Under the pieces are notes generated by a model that saw only the letters and a program-made list of their open reading frames with translations, made no database searches and had not been told where the DNA came from. From contig NZ_CP114599.1 of assembly GCF_027286305.1 (NCBI RefSeq), positions 3,100,001 through 3,164,000 of the forward strand: a stretch of DNA of 64,000 nucleotides, read 5' to 3'. Below are positions 17,654 through 28,673 of this stretch, one piece after another (positions within the stretch are counted from its first letter, which is position 1; each line of letters starts with the position of its first letter). The stretch comes from Phenylobacterium sp. NIBR 498073. GTDB taxonomy: Bacteria > Pseudomonadota > Alphaproteobacteria > Caulobacterales > Caulobacteraceae. Made by a program: the position numbers and the translations under genes.

Positions 17654-18391
17654 CTAGCTGCGCGAGGGCCCGAAGCGGGCGACGAGATCGTAGCCCTCCC
17701 CAGGAAACAGCTGCCGCACCCGCGTCACCCCGACCCCGGCCCGCCACGTGCGGCGCTCGACCGCCAGGCAGGCCGTCCGCGGCGGCACGGCCAGAAGCCG
17801 CGCGGCCTCGGCGTCGACCGCCAGGGCGGAGATGCGGTTCTCGGCCTCGGTCCACGGAATATGCTCTAGAAGCCAGGCCCCGGGCGAAATCTCCGCAAAG
17901 TCTACCCGGGCCGCTTCGGGCGCCGCGCGCAGGCTGATCAGTCGATCCTCAAGCGAAAACGGCCGGGCGTCAGCGAAGTGAACCCCTCGCAAGACGAGCA
18001 GCGTGCGTCCGCCCGCCAACTCGGCTTCGTCGGGACCGTCGGCGGCGCGCTGGACGCAGGTGATCAGCTCGAAGCGATAGACTTGGCCGCGCCCTTCGAT
18101 CTCGGCGCGCAGGTCCGGGATATCGAGCACGGCGGAGTGCACGCGCGGCCGGGCGACGAAGGATCCGGCTCGCCGGCGGCGCTCTATCAATCCAGCCTCG
18201 GCCAGGGCCGAAATCGCCTTGCTCACCGTCATGCGCGAACAGCCGTACTGTTCTGTGAGCTCGTGCTCGAAGGGTATCCGGTCGCCGGGGCCCAATTCAC
18301 CCGAGAGAATCTTGGCCTCGATGTCGGTACGGATCCGCTGATGCAGGGCGGCCGGGGCTTCAGCCTCGGCGACGGGAGCGGGCTTGTTCAC
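17654..18391 (-). CDS. hutC: Histidine utilisation repressor (GntR/HutC family)
   Basis: A 245-residue GntR-family repressor: N-terminal winged helix (LHQRIRTDIEAKILSGELGP, recognition CSRMTVSKAISALAEAGLI) and a UTRA ligand domain ending GVTRVRQLFPGEGYDLVARF. HutC senses urocanate and releases hut promoters. Its ATG overlaps the hutF stop by 4 bases, so both are one leftward unit. Its likely operator is the palindrome at 19782-19797. Confidence 0.94.
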   Translation of the reverse strand: MNKPAPVAEAEAPAALHQRIRTDIEAKILSGELGPGDRIPFEHELTEQYGCSRMTVSKAISALAEAGLIERRRRAGSFVARPRVHSAVLDIPDLRAEIEGRGQVYRFELITCVQRAADGPDEAELAGGRTLLVLRGVHFADARPFSLEDRLISLRAAPEAARVDFAEISPGAWLLEHIPWTEAENRISALAVDAEAARLLAVPPRTACLAVERRTWRAGVGVTRVRQLFPGEGYDLVARFGPSRS

Positions 18392-19758
18392 GCGAGCACA
18401 TACTCCAGGGCCTGACGATAGCGCGCGGCGATCTCCGCACGCCGATGATGTCGGCCATTAGTGACCAGCTTCGCGCCGGCCCGCCAGACGCCGTCGACCA
18501 TATCCCGGCGGCCGGCGAAGACGAGGCTGTCGAAGATCGCATCGCCCGCGCGGGCGATCAGCGCCGGATGAGCCGGGTCGAGACTGACAAAATCGGCAGG
18601 CGCCCCCTCCGCGAGCACGGCGGCGGGGAGCCCCAGCGCCTGCGCGCCACCTGCGGCGGCGGCTCGATGGAGGTCGGCGCCCGAGGAACGTCCGGCCTCG
18701 CGGGCGAGCACGTTGCGCGTCCGCCGCGCCAGCCGCTGGCCGTACTCCAGAAGCCGCAGTTCTTCGGCCGCGTCGATCATGACATTGGAGTCGGACCCGA
18801 TCCCGAAGCGCCCGCCGGCGTCCGCATACTCGACGGCCGGAAAGAGACCATCGCCGAGGTTGGCTTCGGTGATGGGACAGAGACCGGCGACAGCTCGGCT
18901 GCGCGCCAGCGCCTCGGTCTCCGCCGGCGTCATGTGCGTAGCGTGAACCAGGCACCAATTGGCGCCTACCGGGGCGTTTGCGAGCAGCCACTCGACCGGC
19001 CGCGCCCCCGACCAAGCCAAGCAGTCGTCGATCTCCTTGATCTGCTCGGCGATGTGGATGTGCATCGGCAGGTCGCCGGCCAAACCGACCAGCGCCGCAA
19101 GTTCCTCTGGCGTCACGGCGCGCAGGCTATGCGGCGCCAGACCGACCACCGCACCGGGCAACGGCGCGACCGCGGCGCGGCTCTCGTCCAGCAAGCGAGC
19201 GAAGCTGTCCAGATCGTTGATGAACCGGGCCTGCCCGGCAGTCGGCGGCGCCCCGCCAAATCCTGCGTGCGCATAGAACACCGGCAACAGCGTCAGTCCG
19301 ATCCCCGTATCGGCCGCGGCCGCGGCGATCGCGACCGCCATCTCGGCGGGGTTGGTGAACCGCTCCCCGCCCTGATCGTGGTGGAGGTAGTGAAATTCTC
19401 CGACCCGCGTAAAGCCGCTCTCCAGCATCTCGACATAGGCCTGCGCCGCGATAGCCTGCAGGTCGCCGGGCCGCAGGCGCTCAGTGAACCGATACATGAC
19501 CTCGCGCCAGGTCCAGAAACTGTCCGCCGAGGGGCCGCGCGCCTCCGCCAGGCCCGCCATGCCGCGCTGAAACGCGTGACTATGCAGGTTCGGCAGACCT
19601 GGCAGGGCCGAACCATACGCATCCTCGCCCGCGGCCCGCGCGACGTCCGCCTCGACGCGGGCGATCACCCCGTCGCTCACGGTCAAGCGGACATTCCGCG
19701 CCCAACCGGCCTCAAGCAACGCGCTTTCGAACCAGATCGTTTGAGAGTGATCAGCCAC
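18388..19758 (-). CDS. hutF: Formimidoylglutamate deiminase
   Basis: A 456-residue amidohydrolase removing ammonia from N-formimino-L-glutamate to give N-formyl-L-glutamate. The metal site starts with HSHAFQRGM (His59, His61). Further marks are [21 protein letters not shown] and GIGSDSNV, which fit the HutF group of the guanine-deaminase-like family. With hutG it defines the five-step histidine pathway (type II). First gene of the hutFC unit, divergent from hutI. Confidence 0.93.
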   Translation of the reverse strand: MADHSQTIWFESALLEAGWARNVRLTVSDGVIARVEADVARAAGEDAYGSALPGLPNLHSHAFQRGMAGLAEARGPSADSFWTWREVMYRFTERLRPGDLQAIAAQAYVEMLESGFTRVGEFHYLHHDQGGERFTNPAEMAVAIAAAAADTGIGLTLLPVFYAHAGFGGAPPTAGQARFINDLDSFARLLDESRAAVAPLPGAVVGLAPHSLRAVTPEELAALVGLAGDLPMHIHIAEQIKEIDDCLAWSGARPVEWLLANAPVGANWCLVHATHMTPAETEALARSRAVAGLCPITEANLGDGLFPAVEYADAGGRFGIGSDSNVMIDAAEELRLLEYGQRLARRTRNVLAREAGRSSGADLHRAAAAGGAQALGLPAAVLAEGAPADFVSLDPAHPALIARAGDAIFDSLVFAGRRDMVDGVWRAGAKLVTNGRHHRRAEIAARYRQALEYVLA

Positions 19759-19781
19759 TGGACAAGCCTCCTCGCCTGGAC

Positions 19782-19797
19782 ATATGTCTATACATAT
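19782..19797. promoter_or_regulatory. Putative HutC operator
   Basis: Perfect inverted repeat ATATGT-CTAT-ACATAT in the 65-base gap between divergent hutF and hutI. This is the spacing and A/T-rich core expected for a GntR/HutC site (family sites have a TGT-N-ACA core). It is the most striking A/T island in the locus. One site here could control both hutFC and hutIHGUD. Confidence 0.8.
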
Positions 19798-19823
19798 TGG
19801 CGACGATGGGGAAGGAGGCGAAC

Positions 19824-21029
19824 ATGCGATGCGACCGGCTCTGGACCAACGCCCGGCTGGCGACTTTGGCGCCCGAGCATCCGGGAATCGGTGAGATCGA
19901 AGGCGGCGTCATCGCCGCGCAAGACGGCCGTATCCTGTTCGCTGGCGCAGCCGCACAGGCCCCCGCTTTCGCTCCGGACGAAACCGTCGACTGCGAAGGC
20001 CGCTGGATCACGCCAGGGCTGATCGATCCGCACACGCACCTCGTCTTCGGCGGCGACCGCGCGCAGGAATTCGAAATGCGGCTTGCCGGCGCCTCGTACG
20101 AGGAGATTGCGCGGGCCGGCGGCGGGATCGTGTCGACCATGCGTGCGACCCGCGCGGCCGACGAAGACGCCCTGGTGGCGGCCGCGTTGCCGCGGCTCGA
20201 CGCGCTGATCGCCGAAGGCGCGACCACAGTCGAGATCAAGTCCGGCTACGGCCTCTCGCTGGAACACGAAATCAAGTGCCTGCGGGCGGCCCGGCGCCTG
20301 GCCACGAAACGCCCGGCGCGCATCGTCACCACCTTCCTCGGCGCGCACGCCCTGCCCCCCGAATGGGCCGGCGATTCTGACGGCTACATCGACGAGGTCT
20401 GCGGGCGCATGCTCCCCGCCATCGCAGCGGAAGGGCTGGCCGATGCGGTGGACGCGTTCTGTGAAGGCATTGGATTTACGCCCGCCCAGACCCGCCGCGT
20501 CTTTGAAGCAGCGCAGGCGCATGGCCTGCCGGTGAAGCTGCACGCCGAGCAACTTTCCAACCAGCATGGGACCGCTCTGGCGGCGAGCTTCCGCGCCCTG
20601 TCGGCCGATCATCTGGAGCATCTCGACATGGACGGCGTCGCCGCCATGGCCCGCGCCGGCGTCGTAGCGACGCTGCTCCCTGGCGCATTCTACTTCGTCC
20701 GCGAGACGCGCTTGCCGCCGATCGACGCCCTCCGCGACGCCGGCGTGCCGATCGCCCTGGCGACGGACTGCAATCCTGGCACCTCGCCGCTGACCTCGCT
20801 GCTGCTGACCATGAACATGGCGGCTACGCTGTTTCGCCTCACGGTCGATGAGTGCCTGGCGGGCGTGACCCGCGAAGCCGCCCGCGCCCTGGGGTTGGCC
20901 GGCGAAACCGGAACACTGGAGGCCGGCAAGGCCTGCGATCTCGCCATCTGGGACATCGAGCGCCCAGCCGAACTTGTCTATCGCATGGGGTTCAACCCGC
21001 TCCATGCGCGCGTGTGGAGCGGAAAATGA
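19824..21029 (+). CDS. hutI: Imidazolonepropionase
   Basis: A 401-residue metal-dependent amidohydrolase opening 4-imidazolone-5-propanoate to N-formimino-glutamate. The metal motif [12 protein letters not shown] and later [15 protein letters not shown] and [11 protein letters not shown] are characteristic. The ATG at 19824 follows AAGGAGG (19812-19818); in-frame starts at 19797 and 19806 have no such site and would overlap the operator. The stop overlaps hutH by 4 bases. Confidence 0.95.
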   Translation: MRCDRLWTNARLATLAPEHPGIGEIEGGVIAAQDGRILFAGAAAQAPAFAPDETVDCEGRWITPGLIDPHTHLVFGGDRAQEFEMRLAGASYEEIARAGGGIVSTMRATRAADEDALVAAALPRLDALIAEGATTVEIKSGYGLSLEHEIKCLRAARRLATKRPARIVTTFLGAHALPPEWAGDSDGYIDEVCGRMLPAIAAEGLADAVDAFCEGIGFTPAQTRRVFEAAQAHGLPVKLHAEQLSNQHGTALAASFRALSADHLEHLDMDGVAAMARAGVVATLLPGAFYFVRETRLPPIDALRDAGVPIALATDCNPGTSPLTSLLLTMNMAATLFRLTVDECLAGVTREAARALGLAGETGTLEAGKACDLAIWDIERPAELVYRMGFNPLHARVWSGK

Positions 21030-22558
21030 ACTGTGTTGTGCTGCGCCCCGGCGACGTGAGCCTGGCCGAATGGCGCGCGATCTATCGCGGCGCGGAGGTG
21101 CGGCTGGATCCGACCTCAGGCGCGGCGATCGAGCAAAGCGCCGCCGCAGTCGAGCGCATCCTTGCAAAGGGCGAGCCCGTCTACGGAATCAATACCGGGT
21201 TCGGAAAACTCGCCAGCGTCCGGATCGAAGCTGCCGACCTCGAGACCCTACAGCGCAACATCGTGCTGTCGCACGCCGCCGGCGTCGGCGCCCCCTCCCC
21301 CGTCGCGGTCATCCGGCTGATGCTCGCCCTAAAGCTCGCAAGCCTCGCCCAAGGCGCCTCGGGCGTTCGTCCGGCCACCACGGCGTTGCTGGAAGCGATG
21401 TTGGCGAAGGGGCTGACGCCGGTCGTGCCGGCGCAAGGATCTGTCGGCGCGTCCGGCGACCTGGCGCCGCTGGCCCACATGGCTGCCACCATGATCGGGG
21501 TCGGGGATATCTTCGTGGCTGGCGTACGCCGCCCCGCGAATGAGGCGCTGGCCGAAGCTGGTCTCGCTCCGCTCGTCCTCGGCCCGAAGGAAGGCCTCGC
21601 GCTGCTGAACGGAACTCAGTTTTCGACGGCCAACGCGCTCGCCGGGCTCTTCGAAGCCGAACGGCTGTTCCAGACCGGGCTCGTGACCGGCGCGCTTTCG
21701 ACCGAGGCCGCCAAGGGATCGGACACGCCGTTCGACCACCGTATCCACGCCTTGCGCCGCCACGACGGCCAGATTCAGACCGCCCAGGCCTTAAGAGCTC
21801 TCATGAAAGGATCGGCGATCCGCGCGTCCCATCTGAAGGATGACGAGCGGGTGCAGGATCCCTACTGCCTACGCTGCCAACCCCAGGTCATGGGGGCCGC
21901 GCTGGACGTCCTCCGTCAGGCGGCCGCTACCCTGGCGACGGAAGCCAACGGCGTCTCGGACAACCCGCTGATCTTCGCCGATACGGACGAGGCCCTGTCG
22001 GGTGGCAACTTCCACGCCGAGCCGGTGGCCTTCGCCGCCGACATGATCGCTCTGGCGATCTGCGAGATAGGCTCGCTCGCCGAGCGACGCATCGCCATGC
22101 TCGTCGATCCTGCCCTGTCCGGCCTTCCCGCGTTCCTCACGCCGAAGCCCGGTCTGAACTCAGGTTTCATGATCCCGCAGGTCACCGCGGCGGCGTTGGT
22201 GTCGGAGAACAAGCAGAAGGCCTATCCGGCCAGCGTCGACTCCATCCCGACCTCCGCCAACCAGGAGGATCACGTTTCGATGGCCGCGCATGGGGCCCGG
22301 CGGTTGCTGGAGATGGCGGAAAACGTCGTCGGTGTATTGGGGATCGAGCTGCTTGCTGGAGCGCAGGGCTGCGATTTCCACGCCCCCCTAGCGTCGAGCA
22401 TGCCGCTGGAAGCGGTCCGCGCGGGCCTGCGCGCCCAGGTGCCACATCTCGACGACGACCGCCATTTCCATCCTGACATGCAAGCGGCCAACGAACTCGT
22501 GTGCTCGGGCGGCGTCATCGCCGCTGTGGGCGCTGTCGGTCTGCCCGGAGTCGATTGA
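21026..22558 (+). CDS. hutH: Histidine ammonia-lyase
   Basis: A 510-residue lyase making urocanate and ammonia from histidine. The Ala-Ser-Gly at 142-144 ([12 protein letters not shown]) forms the MIO cofactor by self-cyclisation. Other family marks are [19 protein letters not shown] and QEDHVSM. Length is typical. The start ATG overlaps the hutI stop (ATGA); the open frame upstream to 20852 is antecedent sequence inside hutI and is not used. Confidence 0.97.
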   Translation: MNCVVLRPGDVSLAEWRAIYRGAEVRLDPTSGAAIEQSAAAVERILAKGEPVYGINTGFGKLASVRIEAADLETLQRNIVLSHAAGVGAPSPVAVIRLMLALKLASLAQGASGVRPATTALLEAMLAKGLTPVVPAQGSVGASGDLAPLAHMAATMIGVGDIFVAGVRRPANEALAEAGLAPLVLGPKEGLALLNGTQFSTANALAGLFEAERLFQTGLVTGALSTEAAKGSDTPFDHRIHALRRHDGQIQTAQALRALMKGSAIRASHLKDDERVQDPYCLRCQPQVMGAALDVLRQAAATLATEANGVSDNPLIFADTDEALSGGNFHAEPVAFAADMIALAICEIGSLAERRIAMLVDPALSGLPAFLTPKPGLNSGFMIPQVTAAALVSENKQKAYPASVDSIPTSANQEDHVSMAAHGARRLLEMAENVVGVLGIELLAGAQGCDFHAPLASSMPLEAVRAGLRAQVPHLDDDRHFHPDMQAANELVCSGGVIAAVGAVGLPGVD

Positions 22559-23367
22559 TGGACTGGCTGGAGATACGGCGCGGAGAAGCGCCCCTGATCG
22601 TGAGCTTTCCCCACACTGGCACAGACATTCCGGCCGACATCGAGGCGCAGCTGAAATCGCCGTGGCTGGCGCGCAAGGACGCCGACTGGTGGATCCATCG
22701 CCTCTACGGCTTCGCCGCGGACCTCGGCGCCACCACCGTCCGCACGACGATCAGCCGCAGCGTCATCGACGTAAATCGCGACCCGTCGGGCGCCTCGCTC
22801 TACCCCGGCCAAGCGACGACGGAGCTGTGTCCGACGACCACATTCGACGGCGAACCGCTCTACCCGGGCGCGACGCCTGACGAGGCTGAAATCGCGCGTC
22901 GGCGATCAGCCTACTTCGAGCCGTACCACGCGGCTCTGGCGGCGGAGATCGCCAGGCTGCGAAAGCAGCATGCCAAAGTGGTCCTCTACGAGGCCCACTC
23001 CATCCGCTCGCGAATTCCACGACTGTTCGACGGTGAGCTGCCGAACTTCAACCTCGGCACCAATTCGGGCGCGAGTTGTTCGCCCGAACTCACGGCGGGC
23101 GTCGAGGCGGCGTGCGATGCGAGCACCTTCAGCCGCGTCACCAATGGTCGCTTCAAGGGCGGCTGGACCACCCGCCACTACGGTCGACCAAACGACGGCG
23201 TCCACGCCATCCAGATGGAGCTCGCCTGCCGCGGCTACATGGACGATCCGGCCGATCCGCCGACGCCCGGCGCCTGGCCGACGCCCTACTTCGACGCCCA
23301 AGCTGCGCCCATGCGCGCGGTGCTTACGAACGTGCTGAAGGCGTCTGTCGCCTTCGCCCAAGCCTGA
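22558..23367 (+). CDS. hutG: N-formylglutamate deformylase (amidohydrolase)
   Basis: A 269-residue enzyme hydrolysing N-formyl-L-glutamate to glutamate and formate. The family motifs are [19 protein letters not shown] and YEAHSIRS with metal/catalytic residues. This is the FGase-type HutG, not the arginase-like one, consistent with hutF. The ATG shares one base with the hutH TGA. Confidence 0.94.
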   Translation: MDWLEIRRGEAPLIVSFPHTGTDIPADIEAQLKSPWLARKDADWWIHRLYGFAADLGATTVRTTISRSVIDVNRDPSGASLYPGQATTELCPTTTFDGEPLYPGATPDEAEIARRRSAYFEPYHAALAAEIARLRKQHAKVVLYEAHSIRSRIPRLFDGELPNFNLGTNSGASCSPELTAGVEAACDASTFSRVTNGRFKGGWTTRHYGRPNDGVHAIQMELACRGYMDDPADPPTPGAWPTPYFDAQAAPMRAVLTNVLKASVAFAQA

Positions 23368-23374
23368 GAGTTAC

Positions 23375-25042
23375 ATGACCCGTATCGACAAGACCCGCGT
23401 GATCCGCCCGGCGACGGGGACCGAGCTCTCCGCCAAAAGCTGGCTGACCGAAGCGCCGCTGCGGATGCTGATGAACAACCTGCACCCCGACGTCGCCGAA
23501 CGCCCCGAGGAGCTGGTGGTCTACGGCGGCATCGGACGGGCCGCACGTGACTGGGAAAGCTACGACAAAATCGTCGAGACCCTCCGCCGCCTCGAGGACG
23601 ACCAGACACTGCTGGTTCAGAGCGGCAAGCCGGTCGGTGTCTTCCGCACCCACGCTGACGCGCCCCGCGTTCTGATCGCCAACTCAAATCTGGTCCCGCG
23701 TTGGGCGACCTGGGACCATTTCAACGAACTCGATCGCAAGGGCCTGGCCATGTACGGCCAGATGACTGCCGGTTCCTGGATCTATATCGGCGCCCAGGGC
23801 ATCGTGCAGGGAACCTACGAGACCTTCGTGGAGATGGGCCGCCAGCATTATGACGGCGACCTGTCGGGCCGCTGGCTGCTGACCGCAGGGCTGGGGGGAA
23901 TGGGCGGGGCCCAACCGCTCGCCGCGGTGATGGCGGGAGCATCATGCCTGGCCATCGAATGCCAACCGTCCAGCATCGAAATGCGGCTTCGCACCGGCTA
24001 TCTCGACCGCTCGACCGACAATATGGACGAGGCCCTGGCCTGGATCGAGCAGTCCTGCCGCGAGAAGACGCCGATCTCAGTCGGCCTGCTCGGCAACGCC
24101 GCCGAGTTGCTGCCTGAGCTCTTCAAGCGCGGCGTTCGTCCCGACCTTCTAACCGACCAGACCTCGGCTCACGACCCGGTCAACGGCTACCTGCCTAGGG
24201 GCTGGAGCCTTGAGCGCTGGTACGCCATGCGCGACCAGGATCCCAAGCAGGTGGAAGAAGCCGCTCGGGCCTCGATGGCCGAACACGTCCAGGCAATGCT
24301 CGACTTTCAGGCCGCCGGTGTTCCCACCGTCGACTACGGCAACAACATTCGGCAGATGGCCAAGGAGGAAGGCGTCGCCAATGCGTTCGACTTCCCGGGC
24401 TTCGTGCCGGCCTACATACGCCCGCTGTTCTGCCGAGGCATCGGCCCGTTCCGCTGGGCCGCGCTGTCGGGGGACCCTGAGGACATCTACAAGACCGACG
24501 CCAAGGTGAAGGAACTGATCCCGGACAATGCACACCTGCACAACTGGCTCGACATGGCTGGTCAGAAGATCAAGTTCCAAGGTCTGCCCGCCCGGATCTG
24601 CTGGGTCGGGCTCGGCGATCGCCACCGCCTGGGTCTCGCCTTCAATGAAATGGTCGCAAAGGGCGAACTGAAAGCCCCCGTCGTGATCGGACGCGATCAT
24701 CTGGATTCCGGCTCGGTCGCCTCCCCCAATCGGGAGACCGAGGCGATGCGCGATGGCTCCGATGCCGTCTCCGATTGGCCGCTGCTCAACGCCCTGCTGA
24801 ACACCGCGTCGGGCGCGACTTGGGTTTCGCTGCATCACGGCGGCGGCGTCGGGATGGGCTTCTCCCAGCACTCCGGCATGGTCATCGCCTGCGACGGCAC
24901 CGACGCCGCCGCCAAGCGGATCGAACGGGTGCTTTGGAACGACCCCGCCACCGGTGTGATGCGGCACGCGGACGCCGGCTACGACATCGCGCTCGATGTC
25001 GCTCGCAGCAAGGGGCTCGATCTGCCGGGCATCCTGGGCTGA
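23375..25042 (+). CDS. hutU: Urocanate hydratase
   Basis: A 555-residue NAD+-dependent urocanase converting urocanate to 4-imidazolone-5-propanoate. Recognisable stretches are [56 protein letters not shown] and [11 protein letters not shown]. Full length for the family. It starts 8 bases after hutG and its TGA overlaps the hutD ATG by one base. Confidence 0.97.
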   Translation: MTRIDKTRVIRPATGTELSAKSWLTEAPLRMLMNNLHPDVAERPEELVVYGGIGRAARDWESYDKIVETLRRLEDDQTLLVQSGKPVGVFRTHADAPRVLIANSNLVPRWATWDHFNELDRKGLAMYGQMTAGSWIYIGAQGIVQGTYETFVEMGRQHYDGDLSGRWLLTAGLGGMGGAQPLAAVMAGASCLAIECQPSSIEMRLRTGYLDRSTDNMDEALAWIEQSCREKTPISVGLLGNAAELLPELFKRGVRPDLLTDQTSAHDPVNGYLPRGWSLERWYAMRDQDPKQVEEAARASMAEHVQAMLDFQAAGVPTVDYGNNIRQMAKEEGVANAFDFPGFVPAYIRPLFCRGIGPFRWAALSGDPEDIYKTDAKVKELIPDNAHLHNWLDMAGQKIKFQGLPARICWVGLGDRHRLGLAFNEMVAKGELKAPVVIGRDHLDSGSVASPNRETEAMRDGSDAVSDWPLLNALLNTASGATWVSLHHGGGVGMGFSQHSGMVIACDGTDAAAKRIERVLWNDPATGVMRHADAGYDIALDVARSKGLDLPGILG

Positions 25043-25587
25043 TGCACATCCTGCGCGCTGCGGATCGCAAGCCGACTGCGTGGAAAAACGGCGGCGGCCT
25101 CACCTGGGAGGTCGCCGCCTGGCCCCCAGGTGCGTCCCTCGACGATTTTGAGTGGCGCGCCAGCATAGCCGAAGTCTCATCCAGCGGTCCGTTTTCGGTC
25201 TTTTCGGGCATCGACCGAGTGCTCACCGTCCTCGCCGGACCGGGCCTGGAACTGAACTTCGAAGGGCGGGCGCCAATCAGGCTGGACGCCGCATCCGCAC
25301 CTTTCGCCTTCGCCGGCGACGCATGCTGCGACGCCGTCCTGATCGGCGGCGCCGTGCGAGACTTCAACATGATGGCGCGCCGGGGACAGTGGTCCGTCCA
25401 GGTTCAAAGACGCCAAGGTCCGATGACGCTGCATACGCACACGGACCTCACGCTCATTCTCGCCTGCTCGCCGATCAGGATTGACGCGGTCGACCTAGAT
25501 CCGGACGACGTCGTCCTCGTCGAGGGGAGCGCCGAAGCCGGCCTCGCCGAAGGCTCGGTCCTGGTGGCGGAGCTGACCCGCGCCTAA
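25042..25587 (+). CDS. hutD: HutD family protein
   Basis: A 181-residue bicupin-like protein of the HutD family. Marks are KNGGGLTWEVAAWP near the start, WRASIAEVSSSGPFSVF and FNMMARRG. HutD is thought to keep histidine catabolism in balance (reported in Pseudomonas), perhaps by binding a pathway intermediate; the mechanism is unsettled. Last gene of hutIHGUD. Its stop overlaps the convergent FKBP gene by 4 bases. Confidence 0.92.
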   Translation: MHILRAADRKPTAWKNGGGLTWEVAAWPPGASLDDFEWRASIAEVSSSGPFSVFSGIDRVLTVLAGPGLELNFEGRAPIRLDAASAPFAFAGDACCDAVLIGGAVRDFNMMARRGQWSVQVQRRQGPMTLHTHTDLTLILACSPIRIDAVDLDPDDVVLVEGSAEAGLAEGSVLVAELTRA

Positions 25588-26039
25588 TCAACGACCTCGA
25601 CGAGCTCGATCCGGAACTCCAGCGGCGTATTCGGAGGAATGATCTCCTTGCCGGCCGGTCCGTAAGCGTACTCGGGCGGAATGTAGATCACCCATTCGTC
25701 GCCCGGCCGCATCAGCGGCAAGACGGTCACCCAGCCCGGGATCAGCTTGCCGAGCGGGAACGTCACCGCACCATCTGGATCGTTCTTCGATGAATCGAAG
25801 ACACGGCCGTCCAGAAACTTGCCCTCGTAGCGCACCTTGATTGTCGATGAGCGCTTCGGATGGACCCCGGTCTCGGGGCCGGACTTCAGGACCTTGTACT
25901 GGATGCCCGGAATGGTCTTGACGCCCGGCGCTTGGGCGTTGCGCGCAAAGAACTCTGCGTTTGCATCCTGAGCCGCCGCGGGGCCTGCCAATGCCAGGGC
26001 GAGGAGAACGCCCGCCAACTTCTTCATCCGCCGCTCCAT
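25584..26039 (-). CDS. FKBP-type peptidyl-prolyl cis-trans isomerase, exported
   Basis: A 151-residue FKBP with a signal peptide (MKKLAGVLLALALAGPAAAQ), so probably periplasmic. The FKBP core is clear: KVRYEGKFLDGRVFDSS, FPLGKLIPGW, GDEWVIYIPPEYAYG and TPLEFRIELVEV. It speeds proline isomerisation during folding. The 26039 start shares a base with the upstream peptidase stop (TGATG); the ATG at 26027 gives the cleaner signal peptide. Confidence 0.9.
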   Translation of the reverse strand: MERRMKKLAGVLLALALAGPAAAQDANAEFFARNAQAPGVKTIPGIQYKVLKSGPETGVHPKRSSTIKVRYEGKFLDGRVFDSSKNDPDGAVTFPLGKLIPGWVTVLPLMRPGDEWVIYIPPEYAYGPAGKEIIPPNTPLEFRIELVEVVD

Positions 26040-27916
26040 CAGCCGCCGGTCACGAGACGTTCGAGATTCAAGGCTACCGTCGGATGATACGTCGGTTTCG
26101 CCTTTTCGAAGATACGGGCAGCGATCGGACGCCCCCAGTCGCCTTGCTTCATAAGCCCCGCGTACAGCGGCCGAAGAAACAGGCCGCGCCCGACCGTCGT
26201 CAGGAATTCCTCGAGCGCCGGCAAGGCCGGCTCGTATCGGTTGGCGATCGCCAGTTCCAGCCAGGCCGATCGAAGATAGCTGTTCAACGAGTTCGAGAGC
26301 TTGAACGTCCCATCCAGATCATCGAGTTGGGCCTTTGAGAGCTGCCGCGGCAGGCTGTTCAGGAACCGCAGCCACTCCTGGGTGGTCCAGGCGGAGGCGG
26401 TTAGCTGCGAAGCGGGCGCGCCCCGGTTGAACGCGGCGACCTGCGCGTCGACGCGCGCGAGCGCCTCAGACTTCACGTGCACCGCATTGTCGGGAAGGCC
26501 GGCGGCATAGGCCCAGCGGTCGAGCTGCAGCTTCGCCTCCAGCGCCTTGTCGCCCTTGATCAGGTTGGCGCGAAGATCGCTCAGGAAGCCGGCCGTCGTC
26601 TGGGGCTGAAACGCGTGCCGGTCAAAGTATGACGTGAGATAGGCGTCCCACCGTTCGCGCCCCACGGTCTTCTCGATCGTCCGCAGGAAGGTCGCGCCCT
26701 TGAAGTAGGCCAATTGGCCTCCGACGTCGCCGTAGAGCTTGGTGGCCTCGGCGGTCGGCCCGCCGGCCTCGGCGATGTCCGCCTGCATGCCGTCCCAATC
26801 GAGATCGGCCTCCATCTCCGCCCGCGGCGCGCCGTACTGCGCCTCCATGATGCGGTTCTCGAAATAGGTCGTGAAACCCTCATTCAGCCAGCCGTCGGGC
26901 CAGGTCGCGTTCGTGACCAGATTGCCGGACCAGCTATGCGCCAGTTCATGCGCGACAAGGCCGACATTGGCCCGGTCCCCGGTGATGAAGGTGGGCGTCA
27001 GGAAGGTGAGCATCGGGTTCTCCATCCCGCCGAACGGAAATGACGGCGGCAGCACGAGAACGTCATAGCGGCCCCAGCGATAGGGACCGTAGAGCCCCTC
27101 GGCTGTCGTCACCATTTGCTCGGTGTCCACCAACTCGGCCGCCGCGCGATCCATCATCGACGGCTCTGTGTAGACCCCGGTGCGGGGACCAAGCTCACGG
27201 AAGGTCAAATCGCCCACGGCCAGCGCGATCAGGTACGGCGGCACCGAATTGTCCATTCGGAAGCGGAAGGCATGCTTACCCTCGCCCGCCGGCTCTCCAT
27301 TCGGCGTCAGCCGCTCTCCACTCATCACAGCGATCAAATCGCTCGGCACGACGATGCGGGCCGTCCAGGTCTGGCGGATTCCCGGGCTGTCCTGCGTTGG
27401 GATCCAGCTGCGGTTATTGATGTCCTGCCCTTGGCTGAACAGGTACGGCTTTGCCTTCCCTGCGGTTAGCGACGGCGGAAGCCACTGCAAGGCCCGCGCG
27501 CCGGGGCTCGAGGCGTAGTGAACGACGATGCGCTTGGCCCCGTTCAGCCGCACGGTCAGCGGCGCCCCAAGGTCTGCGTCGGCGGAGCCGAGCTTCCACG
27601 GCAAGTCTCGCCCGCCGCCGTCCGTCACCTTGGTAATCGTCAATCCCAGTGCATCGAGCACGATGTCCTGCGCCCCGGGAGCGGCCAGCACATCCATGGC
27701 CGCCTGACCGCTCACGGTCTTCGTCGCGAAGTCGGCCGCCAGGTCCAGGTCGATGTGCGTCACCCGCGCAATGAGCGGCCGGGCATAGGACCGAACGTCT
27801 TTGGCGTCGGGCGTCGACAGCACAGGCGCCACGGAGGGCGCGGCGAAAGCGCTCGTCCCAACGCCGACCGCCGACAATGCCGACGCCAACAGAATAGCTC
27901 GCAGGAAAATGCGCAT
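26039..27916 (-). CDS. M1-family zinc aminopeptidase, exported
   Basis: A 625-residue peptidase resembling leukotriene-A4-hydrolase-type M1 enzymes. A signal peptide (MRIFLRAILLASALSAVGVG) is followed by an N-terminal beta domain, the exopeptidase motif GGMEN (296-300), the zinc site HELAHSW (323-327) with the third ligand Glu346 in LNEGF, and a helical C-terminal domain. It is thought to trim N-terminal residues of peptides in the periplasm. Cotranscribed with the FKBP gene. Confidence 0.93.
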   Translation of the reverse strand: MRIFLRAILLASALSAVGVGTSAFAAPSVAPVLSTPDAKDVRSYARPLIARVTHIDLDLAADFATKTVSGQAAMDVLAAPGAQDIVLDALGLTITKVTDGGGRDLPWKLGSADADLGAPLTVRLNGAKRIVVHYASSPGARALQWLPPSLTAGKAKPYLFSQGQDINNRSWIPTQDSPGIRQTWTARIVVPSDLIAVMSGERLTPNGEPAGEGKHAFRFRMDNSVPPYLIALAVGDLTFRELGPRTGVYTEPSMMDRAAAELVDTEQMVTTAEGLYGPYRWGRYDVLVLPPSFPFGGMENPMLTFLTPTFITGDRANVGLVAHELAHSWSGNLVTNATWPDGWLNEGFTTYFENRIMEAQYGAPRAEMEADLDWDGMQADIAEAGGPTAEATKLYGDVGGQLAYFKGATFLRTIEKTVGRERWDAYLTSYFDRHAFQPQTTAGFLSDLRANLIKGDKALEAKLQLDRWAYAAGLPDNAVHVKSEALARVDAQVAAFNRGAPASQLTASAWTTQEWLRFLNSLPRQLSKAQLDDLDGTFKLSNSLNSYLRSAWLELAIANRYEPALPALEEFLTTVGRGLFLRPLYAGLMKQGDWGRPIAARIFEKAKPTYHPTVALNLERLVTGG

Positions 27917-28090
27917 GCTGAAACGCCCCCAGGACAGCTTCCAGCCCGTCGATGGGCCGAGTCATCGCCATCCTAGTGGCTGGACAGGGCAAATCTTGCC
28001 TTTGTGACGGACCTTCACGCATCAGCCACGCTTGCCGCCGCATCGGATCAATTTTATGCCCGGATGATATTTCGCGGAGAGACGCCATCT

Positions 28091-28651
28091 ATGGCCGATA
28101 TGCACACTGCCTTTTCTGGCCACAGAAAAATCGCCAACGGCCCGTTAGCCGTCGTCGCGCCGGCAGTGAAGGCCGCGATCGACGCCGGTGAATCCCATGT
28201 ACTTGTCTTCGACGACAAGTCCGGCCGGCAGGTGGACCTCGATCTTCGGGGAACCATGGAAGACGTGATCGCCCGCCTGGTCACGCCGACGGGCGAGCCG
28301 CCACGGGCTCCCGGAAGGGGACGGCCGAAGCTCGGCGTCACGGCCCGCGAAGTCACCCTGTTGCCATCGCATTGGGAGTGGCTAGCAGCTCAACCAGGAG
28401 GAGCTTCAGCGGCCCTACGCCGACTGGTCGACCAGGCGCGCAGGTCCGGCGGCGATGACCAGCGCCAAGCCCAGGAGGCGGCGCACCGCATCATGTTCGC
28501 CCTGGCCGGCGACTTTTCCGACTTTGAGGAGGCCACGCGGGCCTTCTACGCCGGAGACTGGGACCAGTTTCTGGCCCTCAGCGAGAACTGGCCCATTGAT
28601 CCTCGCGACTACGTGCGTGTCCTCGCAGAGCGCGCCTTTTCGACCCGATAG
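28091..28651 (+). CDS. DUF2239 family protein
   Basis: A 186-residue cytoplasmic protein of the DUF2239 family. Typical marks are AFSGHRKIANGPLA, VFDDKSGRQVDLDLRG, GRGRPKLGVTAREVTLLPSHWEWL and the C-terminal FYAGDWDQF, ENWPIDPRDYV. Function unknown; the LLPSHWEWL segment is shared with many uncharacterised homologues. The frame opens at 28004 but homologues begin near MADMHTAF, so 28091 is chosen. It borders the phage-derived block. Confidence 0.8.
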   Translation: MADMHTAFSGHRKIANGPLAVVAPAVKAAIDAGESHVLVFDDKSGRQVDLDLRGTMEDVIARLVTPTGEPPRAPGRGRPKLGVTAREVTLLPSHWEWLAAQPGGASAALRRLVDQARRSGGDDQRQAQEAAHRIMFALAGDFSDFEEATRAFYAGDWDQFLALSENWPIDPRDYVRVLAERAFSTR

Positions 28652-28673
28652 CGCCGGTGGATCGGCCGAGCGT

